DNA of 64,000 nucleotides from Streptomyces coacervatus (GCF_029223485.1 NZ_JARHTP010000016.1:186001-250000); one strand, 5' to 3'; counted from the stretch's first letter, positions 16,603-25,513 are shown. Numbers and translations: made by a program. The notes: generated by a model not told the origin, from the sequence alone.

Positions 16603-17592
16603 TCACATCACAGTGACGACGGCTTTTCCGCGGGCGTGGCCCTGTTCCACGTGGCGCACGCCCTCGGCCGTGTCGGCCAGCGGGTAGACCCGGTCGACCA
16701 CCGGGGTGAGCCGGCCGGCCTCGATGAGCGCGGTGACGGCGAGCAGGTCCTTATGGGTCGGCCCGGCCGGGGCCGCCGGGAGGATCGCGCGCAGCCGCTG
16801 CCGGACGAACGCGTTGACCGCGGCCACTTGCAGCAGCGAGCCCACCGCGCCGAAGAAGTGGCCGGGCGAGCCGCCACCGTTGGCCACCAGGATCCCTGCG
16901 GGGGTGAGCGCCCGGCGCAGTCGGCTCAGCGGGCGGTTGCCCACGTTGTCGAGAATCACGTCGTAACGCATGCGCCCGTCGGTGAAATCCTCCCGGGCGT
17001 AGTCGACGATGTGTGTGGCGCCCAGCGAGCGCACCAGGTCGGCGTTGCAGGCGCTGCACACCCCGGTGACCTCCGCGTCCAGGGCCGCTGCGATCTGTAC
17101 CGCGAACGTGCCCACGCCACCGGCGGCCCCGTTGACCAGCACACGCTGCCCGGCCTGCACACGTCCCACGGTCCGGATGCCGCGCAGGGCGGTCACCGCC
17201 GCCATCGGCACCGCCGCGGCCTCCTCGAAGGTCAGCCCGGCGGGCTTGGGCACCAGCAGGTCCGCGGTGGTACTCGCGTACTCGGCGAAGGAGCCCGGGC
17301 AGAAGCCCAGTACCTCGTCGCCGGGCCGAAGCGCGCTCACGGCGGAGCCGACCGCCTCCACCTGCCCGGCCGCGTCGATCCCGGCCACCCGGGACTTCGG
17401 GCGCATCAGCCCTACGCCTCCCATGAGCCGCGCCACGTACGGGTCGCCGCGCAGCAGGTGCCAGTCGTAGGGGTTGAGCGCGGCGGCGTGCACCCGTACC
17501 AGTACCTGGTCCGCCCCGACCTCCGGCCGGTCGGCGTCCGCAAGTCGCAGCGTGTCCGGCGGGCCGAACCGCTCCTGAACGATCGCTTTCAC
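16603..17592 (-). CDS. NADP-dependent quinone/zinc-type alcohol dehydrogenase family oxidoreductase
   Basis: This 329-residue MDR-superfamily enzyme has a GroES-like N-terminal domain (VLVRVHAAALNPYDWHLLRG) and a Rossmann domain with NGAAGGVGTFAVQIA. It lacks the zinc-ligand cysteines of true alcohol dehydrogenases, so it is closer to quinone oxidoreductases. The GTG at 17592 gives MKAIVQERFG and has GGGGAGG upstream; the longer frame to 17697 would run through the operators. A TetR gene lies upstream in the same direction, and two palindromes lie just upstream of this start. Confidence 0.9.
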   Translation of the reverse strand: MKAIVQERFGPPDTLRLADADRPEVGADQVLVRVHAAALNPYDWHLLRGDPYVARLMGGVGLMRPKSRVAGIDAAGQVEAVGSAVSALRPGDEVLGFCPGSFAEYASTTADLLVPKPAGLTFEEAAAVPMAAVTALRGIRTVGRVQAGQRVLVNGAAGGVGTFAVQIAAALDAEVTGVCSACNADLVRSLGATHIVDYAREDFTDGRMRYDVILDNVGNRPLSRLRRALTPAGILVANGGGSPGHFFGAVGSLLQVAAVNAFVRQRLRAILPAAPAGPTHKDLLAVTALIEAGRLTPVVDRVYPLADTAEGVRHVEQGHARGKAVVTVM

Positions 17593-17621
17593 CGTGCCTC
17601 CCCCATCAGCGCGCCCGGATG

Positions 17622-17668
17622 GTGTACGGCGTACACCCCTGAAGGCACGGTAGGTGTACGCCGTACAC
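17622..17668. promoter_or_regulatory. Pair of TetR-type palindromes upstream of the oxidoreductase
   Basis: GTGTACGGCGTACAC (17622-17636) and GTGTACGCCGTACAC (17654-17668) are nearly identical perfect palindromes whose centres are 32 bp apart, three helical turns. The first lies 30 bp upstream of the oxidoreductase start. They are the expected binding sites for the TetR protein encoded at 17737-18438. Confidence 0.85.
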
Positions 17669-17736
17669 TCGTCAAGGGGTGAAGAGTGCCGCGGCACGGA
17701 AGCTGCCAGGGGTCCCTCGCCGATGGGTCGGGCGGT

Positions 17737-18438
17737 TCAGATCGCGCCGCGGAGCCGTTCGAGGCCGTCCAGCGTCAGGTCCAGTGCGAACTCGAACTCG
17801 GACTGGTCGTCACAGCCAGAGCCGACGACGGACTCCTGGTCGTGAGCGACCGCCATGGCGAGTTCGGTGAGGTGGGGGTAGCGCGCGGCCATCTCCTCGG
17901 GCGCAATGGTGTCCGCATCCGGCTCGCGGTCGGAGGAGTCCTCGAACAGCTCCTGGGAGAAACCCAGCAGACGGCTGCCCATGACGTGCATCGCGTGATG
18001 GACCAGCTCGATGGAGAATCCCCCGGCCCGGAAGATCCCGATCATCGAGTCCAGATACTCCAGGACCACAGGGGTCGGCGTGGTGCGCGCCTTCATCCGC
18101 GACTCGATGACCTCGGGTGCCCACGGGTGGCGCAGCAGCATGCGGCGGGCCGACAGCACGCGGCGGCGAATGGTGGTCTTCCAGTCGGTGTCGTCGGCCG
18201 GTGGATCGATTTCGCCGACGAGGACGTCGATCATGCCGTCCAGCAGCTCGTTCTTGTTGGCCACGTGCTTGTACAGCGCCATGGGCACGACACCGAGCGC
18301 CTGCGCGATCCTGCGCATGCTGAGCGCTTCGGCTCCGCCTGCGTCGGCCAGGGTGACGGCGGTTGTCAGAACCCGCTGCCTGCTCAAGGGTGCGCGGGGC
18401 TGCGCGGCGGCGCCGACCTGCGTGGTGATCTCCACCAT
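17737..18438 (-). CDS. TetR-family regulator with tetracycline-repressor-like C-terminus
   Basis: This 233-residue regulator has an HTH at about residues 18-62 (LSRQRVLTTAVTLADAGG, SMRRIAQALGVVPMALYKHV), the subclass with a TetR_C-type ligand domain. The ATG at 18438 follows GAGAGGGG; a longer frame to 18507 starts inside the tandem repeat and is less likely. It lies upstream of the oxidoreductase on the same strand, with the two GTGTAC palindromes between them, so it probably represses that gene. Confidence 0.9.
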   Translation of the reverse strand: MVEITTQVGAAAQPRAPLSRQRVLTTAVTLADAGGAEALSMRRIAQALGVVPMALYKHVANKNELLDGMIDVLVGEIDPPADDTDWKTTIRRRVLSARRMLLRHPWAPEVIESRMKARTTPTPVVLEYLDSMIGIFRAGGFSIELVHHAMHVMGSRLLGFSQELFEDSSDREPDADTIAPEEMAARYPHLTELAMAVAHDQESVVGSGCDDQSEFEFALDLTLDGLERLRGAI

Positions 18439-18483
18439 CCCCTCTCGCACGGGCAAGGCCCCGAGCCGGGCCTCGATCCCCTG

Positions 18484-18516
18484 ATCCCCTCGACATCCCC
18501 TCGACATCCCCTCGAT
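18484..18516. repeat. 11-bp tandem repeat, three units
   Basis: ATCCCCTCGAC occurs at 18484-18494 and 18495-18505, and a third copy with one change (ATCCCCTCGAT) at 18506-18516. It sits just after the pqqE stop and upstream of the TetR gene. The 11-bp period could phase protein binding, but slippage is an equal explanation. Confidence 0.75.
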
Positions 18517-18520
18517 GAAT

Positions 18521-19657
18521 CTACAGCGTCCGCTCGGGCCGGCCCGGCACCCGCCGTCGGATCGCTCCCGTCCCGTCCGTGTGATCGTCGGTCAGCGCCC
18601 GGATCAGCCCGTGGTCGGGGGAGAGCCGGCATGCGGGGTCCGTGCGGGCGGCGTCGCCCGTGAGGGCGTACGCCTGGCAGCGGCAGCCGCCGAAGTCCTC
18701 TTCGCGGCGGGAACAGCTGCGGCAGGGGTCGGCCATCCAGTCGGTGCCCCGGTAGCGTCCGAACGCCGGGGAGCGGTCCCAGATCCAGGCGAGCGGATGG
18801 TCGCGGATGTTCGGCGGATCCAGATCCGGCAGCGAGGCCGCCGCCGGGCAGGGCAGGACCGTACCGTCCGGAGTGACGGTGAGCGAGATCGCTCCCCAGC
18901 CGCCCATGCACGGCTTGGCCATACCGTCGAAGTAGTCGGGGACGACCCAGACCAGGTCGGGGCCGTCCGGCGTGAGCCGCTCCCGCCACCGCTCGACGGC
19001 GTCCCGGGCCCGGGCGAGCTGGTCGCGCGTGGCGAGCAGCGCGGCGCGGTTGAGCAGGCCCCAGCCGTAGAACTGCGCGTTGGCCAGTTCGATGCGGTCC
19101 ACGCCCCAGGACAGGCCCAGTTCGACGACGGCGTCGACGGCGTCCAGGTTCTCGCGGTGCAGGACGACGTTGAGGCCCAGGGGCAGACCGGCGGCCCGGA
19201 CGAGCGCGGCGGCCCGTTCCTTCTCGGCGAAGGACCGGCGTCCGGCGATGCGGTCGGAGGCGTGCGGGTCGGCGTGCTGGACGGAGAGCTGGACGCTGCG
19301 CAGCCCGGCGGCGGCGAGCGCGGACAGCCGCTCCCGGTCCAGGCCCACGCCGCTGGTGACCAGCTGGGTGTAGATCCCGGCGGCCTCGGCCGCGGCGACG
19401 ATCTGCTCCAGGTCCCGGCGCAGCAGCGGCTCGCCGCCGGAGAGATGGGTGTGGACCACTCCGAACTCGCCCGCCTGACGCATCACGTCCGTCCACTGCC
19501 CGGTGGTCAGCTCGCGCGAACGCCGCGTCAGCTCCAGCGGGTTGGAGCAGTAGCCGCAGTGCAGCGGGCAGGCGTGGGTGAGTTCGGCCAGCAGGGCCCA
19601 GGGGCGGGCGGGCGACGGCGTACTACCTGCGAGGGTCGCCGGATCGGTGACGGTCAT
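18521..19657 (-). CDS. pqqE: PqqA peptide cyclase (radical SAM)
   Basis: PqqE makes the Glu-Tyr carbon-carbon crosslink in PqqA, the first step of PQQ synthesis. The radical-SAM cysteines are in ELTHACPLHCGYC, followed by the GGEPLLRRDLE motif. The C-terminal SPASM-type cysteines (CMGGWG, PCPAA, PCRSCSRREEDFGGC) bind auxiliary clusters. The 378-residue protein starts at an ATG overlapping the pqqD stop (ATGA). It is the last gene of the operon. Confidence 0.95.
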   Translation of the reverse strand: MTVTDPATLAGSTPSPARPWALLAELTHACPLHCGYCSNPLELTRRSRELTTGQWTDVMRQAGEFGVVHTHLSGGEPLLRRDLEQIVAAAEAAGIYTQLVTSGVGLDRERLSALAAAGLRSVQLSVQHADPHASDRIAGRRSFAEKERAAALVRAAGLPLGLNVVLHRENLDAVDAVVELGLSWGVDRIELANAQFYGWGLLNRAALLATRDQLARARDAVERWRERLTPDGPDLVWVVPDYFDGMAKPCMGGWGAISLTVTPDGTVLPCPAAASLPDLDPPNIRDHPLAWIWDRSPAFGRYRGTDWMADPCRSCSRREEDFGGCRCQAYALTGDAARTDPACRLSPDHGLIRALTDDHTDGTGAIRRRVPGRPERTL

Positions 19658-19926
19658 CGCAGCCAGCCCTCCGTGCGCAGACGTTCGAGGAAGGGCGGAA
19701 CGTCGGTGGCCACAGGCGCTCCGGGGAAGCGTTCGGCCAGCTCGTCGACGATGTCGCACACGCTGCGGGTGCCGTCGCACAGGCCGACGAGCGTTCCGGC
19801 CCCGCCTTTCAGGACGACGACGCGTTCGGGAAGGAGCAGCAGGTCCGTGTCGCGGGCTTGGTCGTGCCGCAGGACGACGGCGGGCGCCGGCACCGGCCGC
19901 CAGTCGGTCGCCGACGCCGCCTTCAC
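19654..19926 (-). CDS. pqqD: PQQ peptide chaperone PqqD
   Basis: This 90-residue PqqD presents the PqqA peptide to PqqE. The conserved segment LLLPERVVVLKGGAGTLVGLCDGTRSV is clear. The GTG at 19926 overlaps the pqqC stop (GTGA), and its own stop overlaps pqqE (ATGA). A longer frame upstream would run backwards into pqqC. In some organisms PqqD is fused to PqqC or PqqE; here it is separate. Confidence 0.93.
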   Translation of the reverse strand: MKAASATDWRPVPAPAVVLRHDQARDTDLLLLPERVVVLKGGAGTLVGLCDGTRSVCDIVDELAERFPGAPVATDVPPFLERLRTEGWLR

Positions 19927-20660
19927 CTCTGCTCCTGGCGGCCCGCCTGGTCCACGGCGTCGAGCATCGACCACAGCACATCGCACTTGAAGCGCAGCGC
20001 GGCCACGGCCCGTTCCTGCTCGTCCCGGCTGCGGGCCCAGCCGAGCACCAGGTCGAGAGCTTCCCGGCTGTCACGCCGGCCCTGGGAGACCCGGGTGCGG
20101 AAGTAGGCGAGACCCTGCGGTTCGATCCACCGGTAGTGGCGTTGGAAGGCCTCGATGCGGGTGCGCATCAGATCCGGGGCGGCCAGTTCGGTCAGTGAAG
20201 CGGCGACGGCTTCGAGCGGCGGACGCAGCCTGCAGAAGTTGACGTATCCGTCGACCGCCAGCCGCACACCCGGCAGCACGCCGTCGGCGCCGAGCAGCGT
20301 CTCCCGGTCCAGGCCGGCCGCCTCACCGAGCCGCAGCCACCGCTCGATGCCGCCCTCGCGGTCCGTCTGCCCGTCGTGGTCCTGGATGCGGCGCAGCCAC
20401 ATCCGGCGCAGCACCGGGGTGTCCAGCTTGGCCGTGATCAGGGCGTCCTTGACGGGGATATGGCGCTGGTAGTGGAAGCGGTTGAGGATCCAGCGGCGCA
20501 GCTCGTCCTGGCTCAGATCGCCGCTGTGCATACGGAGGTTGAAGGGGTGGGAGTCGTGGTAGCGCTCCGTCCCCGCCGCGCGCAGTCGTGTCTCGAACTC
20601 CGCGGGGCTCCAGGGCTCCGCGCGCGAGGCAAGTGCCCTATTCGTCGCTGTCGTGCTCAC
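19923..20660 (-). CDS. pqqC: Pyrroloquinoline-quinone synthase
   Basis: PqqC is a cofactorless oxidase that performs the final ring closure and eight-electron oxidation to PQQ. The 245-residue protein has typical blocks YHDSHPFNLRMHSG, WILNRFHYQRHIPVKDALI and IEPQGLAYFRTRVSQ. The GTG at 20660 overlaps the pqqB stop (GTGA), indicating translational coupling. Confidence 0.95.
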   Translation of the reverse strand: MSTTATNRALASRAEPWSPAEFETRLRAAGTERYHDSHPFNLRMHSGDLSQDELRRWILNRFHYQRHIPVKDALITAKLDTPVLRRMWLRRIQDHDGQTDREGGIERWLRLGEAAGLDRETLLGADGVLPGVRLAVDGYVNFCRLRPPLEAVAASLTELAAPDLMRTRIEAFQRHYRWIEPQGLAYFRTRVSQGRRDSREALDLVLGWARSRDEQERAVAALRFKCDVLWSMLDAVDQAGRQEQR

Positions 20661-21556
20661 AGGTCGATCACCATCCCGTCGTACGCCACCTCGAGGCCCA
20701 GCCGTGCGAGCCGCTTGTGCTGGGGCGCCGCCGGGTCGACGAGGGGGTTGGTGTTGTTGAGGTGGGTGTAGAGGCACCTGGCGGAGAGGCCGGTGAGGCG
20801 TTCGGCGGTTCCTCCCGGTCCCTCGATGGGCAGGTGGCCCATGCCGGTGGCGGTGCGCTCGGAGATGCCGGTGCGGCGGGGCTCCTCGTCGTCCCAGAAG
20901 GTGCCGTCCACGATGACGCAGTCGGCCTCGGCGGCGGCCTGCTGGAAGCGGTCCGGCCAGGCGGCCAGGGCGGGAGCGTAGAGCGCGGTCGCGCCGGAGG
21001 CCGGGTCGTACAGGCGCAGCGCCACGACCCATGCGTCGTCGTCCGGGGCGTCGGCGGCGTACCGCGGGCGCTTGCCCGATACCGGGATGCCGCTGATCTG
21101 CAGGTCCGAGGCGCCGGGGTCCAGCGGTTCGGCGCCGCGCGGCGGCAGCTCCCGCCAGGTGATGGAGGTGTACGGCGTCAGTACCTCGCCGAGGTGCAGA
21201 CGGTCGAGGAGCGCCTGTCGGACCGGGGCCGTGGCGATCACCTGGAGGCGGTCGGCCTCGCGCAGCCGTGCCAGGCCCAGGGTGTGGTCGAGTTCGGCGT
21301 CGGTGAGGACCAGTCCGGCGACCGGTGTCTGCCGGGGCCCCGGCCCCGGGTGGAGTTCGGGCCGTGCTTCGATCTGGTCGCCGATGTCGGGTGTCGCGTT
21401 GACGATGTACCAGCGGCCGTCGTCGGTGCGTACGGCGAGCGAGGCGTGACGGCGGCGTCGGCCCGGGTGGGCGCGCGCCCCGGAGCAGCTGGGGCACGCG
21501 CAGTTCCACTGGGGGATACCGCCGCCGGCGGCGGTGCCGAGTACCAGCAGCAGCAT
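20657..21556 (-). CDS. pqqB: PQQ biosynthesis protein PqqB
   Basis: This 299-residue metallo-beta-lactamase-fold protein is thought to hydroxylate the PqqA-derived tyrosine. It begins LVLGTAAGGGIPQWNCACPSC, which carries the family's Cys cluster. LTDAELDHTLGLARL and YTHLNNTNPL are the degenerate metal-binding motifs of PqqB. It starts 8 bp after pqqA and overlaps pqqC by 4 bp. Confidence 0.95.
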   Translation of the reverse strand: MLLLVLGTAAGGGIPQWNCACPSCSGARAHPGRRRRHASLAVRTDDGRWYIVNATPDIGDQIEARPELHPGPGPRQTPVAGLVLTDAELDHTLGLARLREADRLQVIATAPVRQALLDRLHLGEVLTPYTSITWRELPPRGAEPLDPGASDLQISGIPVSGKRPRYAADAPDDDAWVVALRLYDPASGATALYAPALAAWPDRFQQAAAEADCVIVDGTFWDDEEPRRTGISERTATGMGHLPIEGPGGTAERLTGLSARCLYTHLNNTNPLVDPAAPQHKRLARLGLEVAYDGMVIDL

Positions 21557-21564
21557 GGCGTCGG

Positions 21565-21705
21565 CTAGCGGGAGCTGAGGGAGTAGGCGGTGACCTCGAG
21601 CGCGGTGTCGACGACCTCGTAGGCGGGCGGCTGCCAGGTGACCCGGTCCGTCTCCTGCGAGGCGGTCGGTTCGACCGGCTTGAGCTGTTCCGTGGCTTCG
21701 TTCAT
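21565..21705 (-). CDS. pqqA: PQQ precursor peptide PqqA
   Basis: This 46-residue ribosomal precursor supplies its Glu and Tyr for PQQ. The C-terminal core is EVVDTALEVTAYSLSSR, with the required E-x3-Y pair at E37 and Y41, matching the LEVTLY core of other PqqA peptides. The ATG at 21705 follows AGAGGACG; a longer in-frame extension runs into the dehydrogenase gene and is not PqqA-like. The leader is longer than in Klebsiella (about 24 residues), which is usual for actinobacteria. Confidence 0.93.
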   Translation of the reverse strand: MNEATEQLKPVEPTASQETDRVTWQPPAYEVVDTALEVTAYSLSSR

Positions 21706-21760
21706 GGGTGGTACGTCCTCTCTGGCTCTCAGGGCGGGGATTTGTGCGTGTACGGGAGGG

Positions 21761-22900
21761 TCACTTGAGGGACACGCGGAGGATCTTGTCCTTGCCGTAT
21801 CCCAGATCACTCGTACCCACCCACAGTTCGTCCGCGCCGGGCACCTTGGCGATGGCGCGCAGGCGGCCGAACCGGCCGGGGTAGAAATCGACCGGTGTGC
21901 CGGTGAACTCGCTGTCCCCGTCGATCGGGATGCGCCACAGCCGCATGCCGCGCAGCGACGTCACGTAGATGACGTTGTCCACGATGGCGAGTTGGGCGGG
22001 CACGCCGAACTCGGGGTGGAAGACGACCCTCGGGGTGGTCATGCCCTTGACGTCGCAGCCGCCCTCACAGGCGGGGAAGCCATAATTGGCGCCCGGTTTG
22101 ATCAGGTTGAGCTCGTCCCAGGTCTGATTGCCGACCTCCGCCTCCCACAGGCGGCCGTTGCGATCCCAGGCCAGCCCCTCCGGGTTGCGGTGGCCGTAGC
22201 TGTAGACGCGGGTGCCGAACGGGTTGCCGGGGGCCGCGGCGCCGGTCCTGGTGATCCGGAGGATCTTTCCGTTGAGCGACTTCTTGTCCTGCGCGAGCTT
22301 CGGCTCATAGGCGTCACCGGTGGCGACGTAGAGGTATCCGTCGGGGCCGAAGGCGATCTGGCCGCCGTTGTGATTCCCGACCCGCTTGATTCCGGAGAGC
22401 ACCACCTTGTAGTTCGTCAGAGACCTGCCGTCGTAGTCCATCCTGACGACCTGGGTCCGGGTCCTCGTGGTGTGCACGAAGAACACCTGCTGGTCCGTGG
22501 TGCCGTTCCAGGTCGGTGACGGAGCGACGCCCAACAGGCCGCCGGGGCCGTCGTCATAGGGCTCGGGGACCGTGTTGGGCACCTCGCCGACCAGTGTCTT
22601 CCTGCCGTCTCGGTCAAGGCGGTAGACCTGGTAGGTGAGCCGCTCGGTCACCAGCGCCGAGAGTCCGTCCGGCAGGAACTTGATCTCCCAGGGCGTCTGC
22701 CATCCCGTGGAGAGCGTGGTGACGTCCTGGGCCGGAGCACCGCCGTCGGCGGGGGCGGCCACGACCGCGGCAGCGCCGCCCACCGCCGCGGCCGCGGGCG
22801 CCGACTGCGGCAGACCGGCCGCCAGCAGCGCGGCCGCGGCGGCGAGCGAGCCCAGCACGAGCCGGGATGGACGCCGTACTGGGCGGCCTGGGTCTGTCAT
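21761..22900 (-). CDS. Secreted PQQ-dependent sugar dehydrogenase
   Basis: This 379-residue protein has a signal peptide (RRPSRLVLGSLAAAAALLAAG, possibly Tat because of the Arg pair) and a six-bladed propeller of the soluble aldose/glucose dehydrogenase group. PQQ-contact motifs appear as NHNGGQIAFGPDGYLYVATGD and YGHRNPEGLAWD, with a TPWEIKFLPDG start of the first blade. It would oxidise an aldose outside the cell with PQQ as cofactor. It is the first gene of the pqq operon, 55 bp before pqqA, so enzyme and cofactor are made together. Confidence 0.9.
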   Translation of the reverse strand: MTDPGRPVRRPSRLVLGSLAAAAALLAAGLPQSAPAAAAVGGAAAVVAAPADGGAPAQDVTTLSTGWQTPWEIKFLPDGLSALVTERLTYQVYRLDRDGRKTLVGEVPNTVPEPYDDGPGGLLGVAPSPTWNGTTDQQVFFVHTTRTRTQVVRMDYDGRSLTNYKVVLSGIKRVGNHNGGQIAFGPDGYLYVATGDAYEPKLAQDKKSLNGKILRITRTGAAAPGNPFGTRVYSYGHRNPEGLAWDRNGRLWEAEVGNQTWDELNLIKPGANYGFPACEGGCDVKGMTTPRVVFHPEFGVPAQLAIVDNVIYVTSLRGMRLWRIPIDGDSEFTGTPVDFYPGRFGRLRAIAKVPGADELWVGTSDLGYGKDKILRVSLK

Positions 22901-23103
22901 CTCGACGCCCTTCGTTCTTCCTCGAGTGAACCGTCGTGGCGCAGCGTGTCCACACGCTCGCGAAGAGCAGCGTATTTCGCGAAGATCGCTCCGCCCTGTA
23001 TTGAAGACATGACGATTAGCGGCCTATCTGCCATTCGGATGAGTTGCGCGTGGGGTGGGGTCCCGGCAGCCGGCCTGGTCCGCCGGACAGGCCTTGGCGG
23101 TGT

Positions 23104-25398
23104 TCATCGAGCCGGGCCGCCGTCGCCGAGCAGGCGCACCAGATCGATGCGTGAGCGGATGCCCAACCGGCTGAACACGCCCCGCAGATGGTGGTCGATC
23201 GTGCGGGGGCTGAGGGCGAGGCGGGCGGCGATCTCGCGGTTGGTGGCGCCGTCCGCGGCCATGCGGGCGATCAGGAGTTGTTGGGCCGTCAGACGGGTGG
23301 TGGGGTCGTCGGCGCGGCCGTGTGCGGGGGTGGCGGGTGCGCCCAGCGCGCGGAGTTCGGCACGGGCCTGCGTCGCGCAGTGCGGGGCACCGAAGTACTC
23401 GAACGCCTCCAGGGCGCTGTACAGCCGGTCGCGGGCCTCGGTGCGGCGGCGCAGCCGGCGCAGCGCGCTGCCGAACAGCAGCTCCGTGCGGGCGCGTTCG
23501 AAGTCGCGGTCGCCCTGCGCGTGCAGGTCGAGTGCCGTGCGGTAGTGGTCGACGGCCTCGGCGCCGGGCGCGAGCAGGGCGCGGCAGCGGGCGCTGAGGG
23601 CCAGGTCGTCGGTGCTGCGCACGGCACTCGCCCAGCGGTGGTAGTCGGCGTGTGCGGCCCGGGCGACGCGGGTGTCTCCGGTGCGGACGGCGGCCTCGAC
23701 GTAGTGCGGGGTGGCCAGGTGGCGGATGGCGCGGTGGCCGTGGCCCGGGCCGAAGGCGGCGAGGGCACGCAGCCGGGCCGCGGCGCCGGCGTAGCGGCCG
23801 TCCGCGAGATCGAGGAAGGCGAGCGCCCACTGGGCAAGCGCGGCGGGCAGGCCGAGTCCGCGGGCGAGGGCGTACGACCGTGCGGTGGCGGCGCGTTCGC
23901 GGCAGGTGTCCGGGTCGCCGGTGACCGCCGCGAACATGGCCAGGGCGGCCTGCAGATGGCAGGCGCCGTTGTCCTGCCCGGTGGCATACGCCTGCCGCAG
24001 GGCGTCCGTGGCGGTGGCCGCGCCGGCCTGCGGGCGCCCGGTCCAGAAGTCGGCGTAGGCACGGAACTCCAGCGCCTGTGCCACGGTGGCGGTCGCACCC
24101 CGCGCCCGTGCCGAGGCGGCCGCCCGGACGGTGGCGGTGGCGGCGCGGGTGTGGTCGCCCAGCATCAGCGCGGCGATACCGGCGTGCACGAGGAGGGTGG
24201 GGTCCCCTCCCGGACCGCACCGCCCGGCCGCCGCCTCCAACAGCCCCCGCGCATCTTCGTACCGCCCCTCAAAGGCAGCGACAAGCCCACCCAACGTGCC
24301 GGGCACTCCGATCCCCAGCCGCCCGGCAACCCCAGCGGCCTCCCGGCAACGACGCAGGTCACCGGTGTAGACGGCGGCTTCGGTGGCGCGGGCGAGGAGG
24401 TGGAGGGTGGGGGCGGAGGTGGCAGATATGGCGGGGGCCGAGGTGGCTCGGGCAGGGGCGGCGTGCGTTGTGCGACGGCGAGCTGCTCCCGGGCTGCCCG
24501 GCGCCTCACCGTTCCCTCTCCCCTGGCCGCCCTCCCCGTCACCCCCCTGAACAGCCGCCGTCAGCAGCGCATCGAATGCCTCCGTCGCGTTCCCCGCCCG
24601 CAGCGCGAACAGGCCCGTCAGTGCGTCGTCGGGCGTTGCGGTGGCCGCCAGTCGGCGGGCTCGGTCGGCGTCGCCCGACTCCCAGGCGTGCAGGGCGGCG
24701 CAGGCGCGGAGGCGGGACTGTTCGGAGGGGGTGGGGCAGAGCGTGGCGGCGCGTTCCAACAGGGCCCGGGAAAGGGTGAGTTGGCCCGCCGAGCGGGCCT
24801 GCTCCGCTGCGGTGCGCAGTTCCGCCGCCAGGCGGCCGCTCGGGCCCAGTGCGCCCGCGCCGCGGTGCCAGGAGCGGCGGGGCGTTTCGCCGGCGCCGTG
24901 CAGGACGCGCGCCAGCAGCCGGTGGACGTCGCGGCGGTCCGCCGGGGAGCCGGTTTCGTACGCGGCGATCCTCGTCCAGGCGTCCCGGAAGACGACGCCG
25001 CCCGCACCCGCGTGCGCGATCCCGGCCGCCTCGGCGGCCTCCAGCGGGCGGGTGTCCAGGCGGACGGCCGCGACGGCGCGCAGAAAGGCGTGGGTGGCGA
25101 CCGGGTACTGGTCCGCGGCGGCGAGCAGGAGGAGCAGGCGGGTTTCGTCCGGGAGGGACCTGATCTCCGTACGGTGCGAACGCAGCAGGTCGGGGGCGAG
25201 TTCGGACGGCTGGGTCGGGAGCGGGTCGAGGCCGGCCGACTGGCGGTCGGTCAGGAGCGGTACGAGTTCGGCGGCGGCGCGCGGATCACCGTAGACGGCA
25301 TGCAGGACCCGTACGCGGACGCCCTCGGGAAGCTCGGACACCGTGCGCCGCGGTGGCGAAGTGCGGTCAAGAGGAGGGGGGTTCACCGGAGTCACCAC
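23104..25398 (-). CDS. LuxR-family regulator, LAL-like but without the ATPase domain
   Basis: This 764-residue protein has a C-terminal LuxR HTH (LTAQQLLIARMAADGATNRE and SPRTIDHHLRGVFSRLGIRS) and a long alpha-helical TPR-like body. The N-terminus resembles the part of LAL regulators that follows the NTPase domain (SLPDETRLLLLLAAADQYPVA), and no Walker A or B motif is present. A low-complexity Gly/Ala/Ser/Pro insert lies at about residues 275-325. It is upstream of, and co-directional with, the PQQ operon (203 bp gap), so a link is possible but unproven. Confidence 0.88.
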   Translation of the reverse strand: MVTPVNPPPLDRTSPPRRTVSELPEGVRVRVLHAVYGDPRAAAELVPLLTDRQSAGLDPLPTQPSELAPDLLRSHRTEIRSLPDETRLLLLLAAADQYPVATHAFLRAVAAVRLDTRPLEAAEAAGIAHAGAGGVVFRDAWTRIAAYETGSPADRRDVHRLLARVLHGAGETPRRSWHRGAGALGPSGRLAAELRTAAEQARSAGQLTLSRALLERAATLCPTPSEQSRLRACAALHAWESGDADRARRLAATATPDDALTGLFALRAGNATEAFDALLTAAVQGGDGEGGQGRGNGEAPGSPGAARRRTTHAAPARATSAPAISATSAPTLHLLARATEAAVYTGDLRRCREAAGVAGRLGIGVPGTLGGLVAAFEGRYEDARGLLEAAAGRCGPGGDPTLLVHAGIAALMLGDHTRAATATVRAAASARARGATATVAQALEFRAYADFWTGRPQAGAATATDALRQAYATGQDNGACHLQAALAMFAAVTGDPDTCRERAATARSYALARGLGLPAALAQWALAFLDLADGRYAGAAARLRALAAFGPGHGHRAIRHLATPHYVEAAVRTGDTRVARAAHADYHRWASAVRSTDDLALSARCRALLAPGAEAVDHYRTALDLHAQGDRDFERARTELLFGSALRRLRRRTEARDRLYSALEAFEYFGAPHCATQARAELRALGAPATPAHGRADDPTTRLTAQQLLIARMAADGATNREIAARLALSPRTIDHHLRGVFSRLGIRSRIDLVRLLGDGGPAR

Positions 25399-25513
25399 TC
25401 AACTGACGTTACTGGCGAGTTAATTGAACCGTAAAGACCGGCGATTTCGCCGATGCGTCGCGCGTAGACCCGAGTTGACACTCCTGGCGACCCCACCCGT
25501 GTCAGGAGGCACC

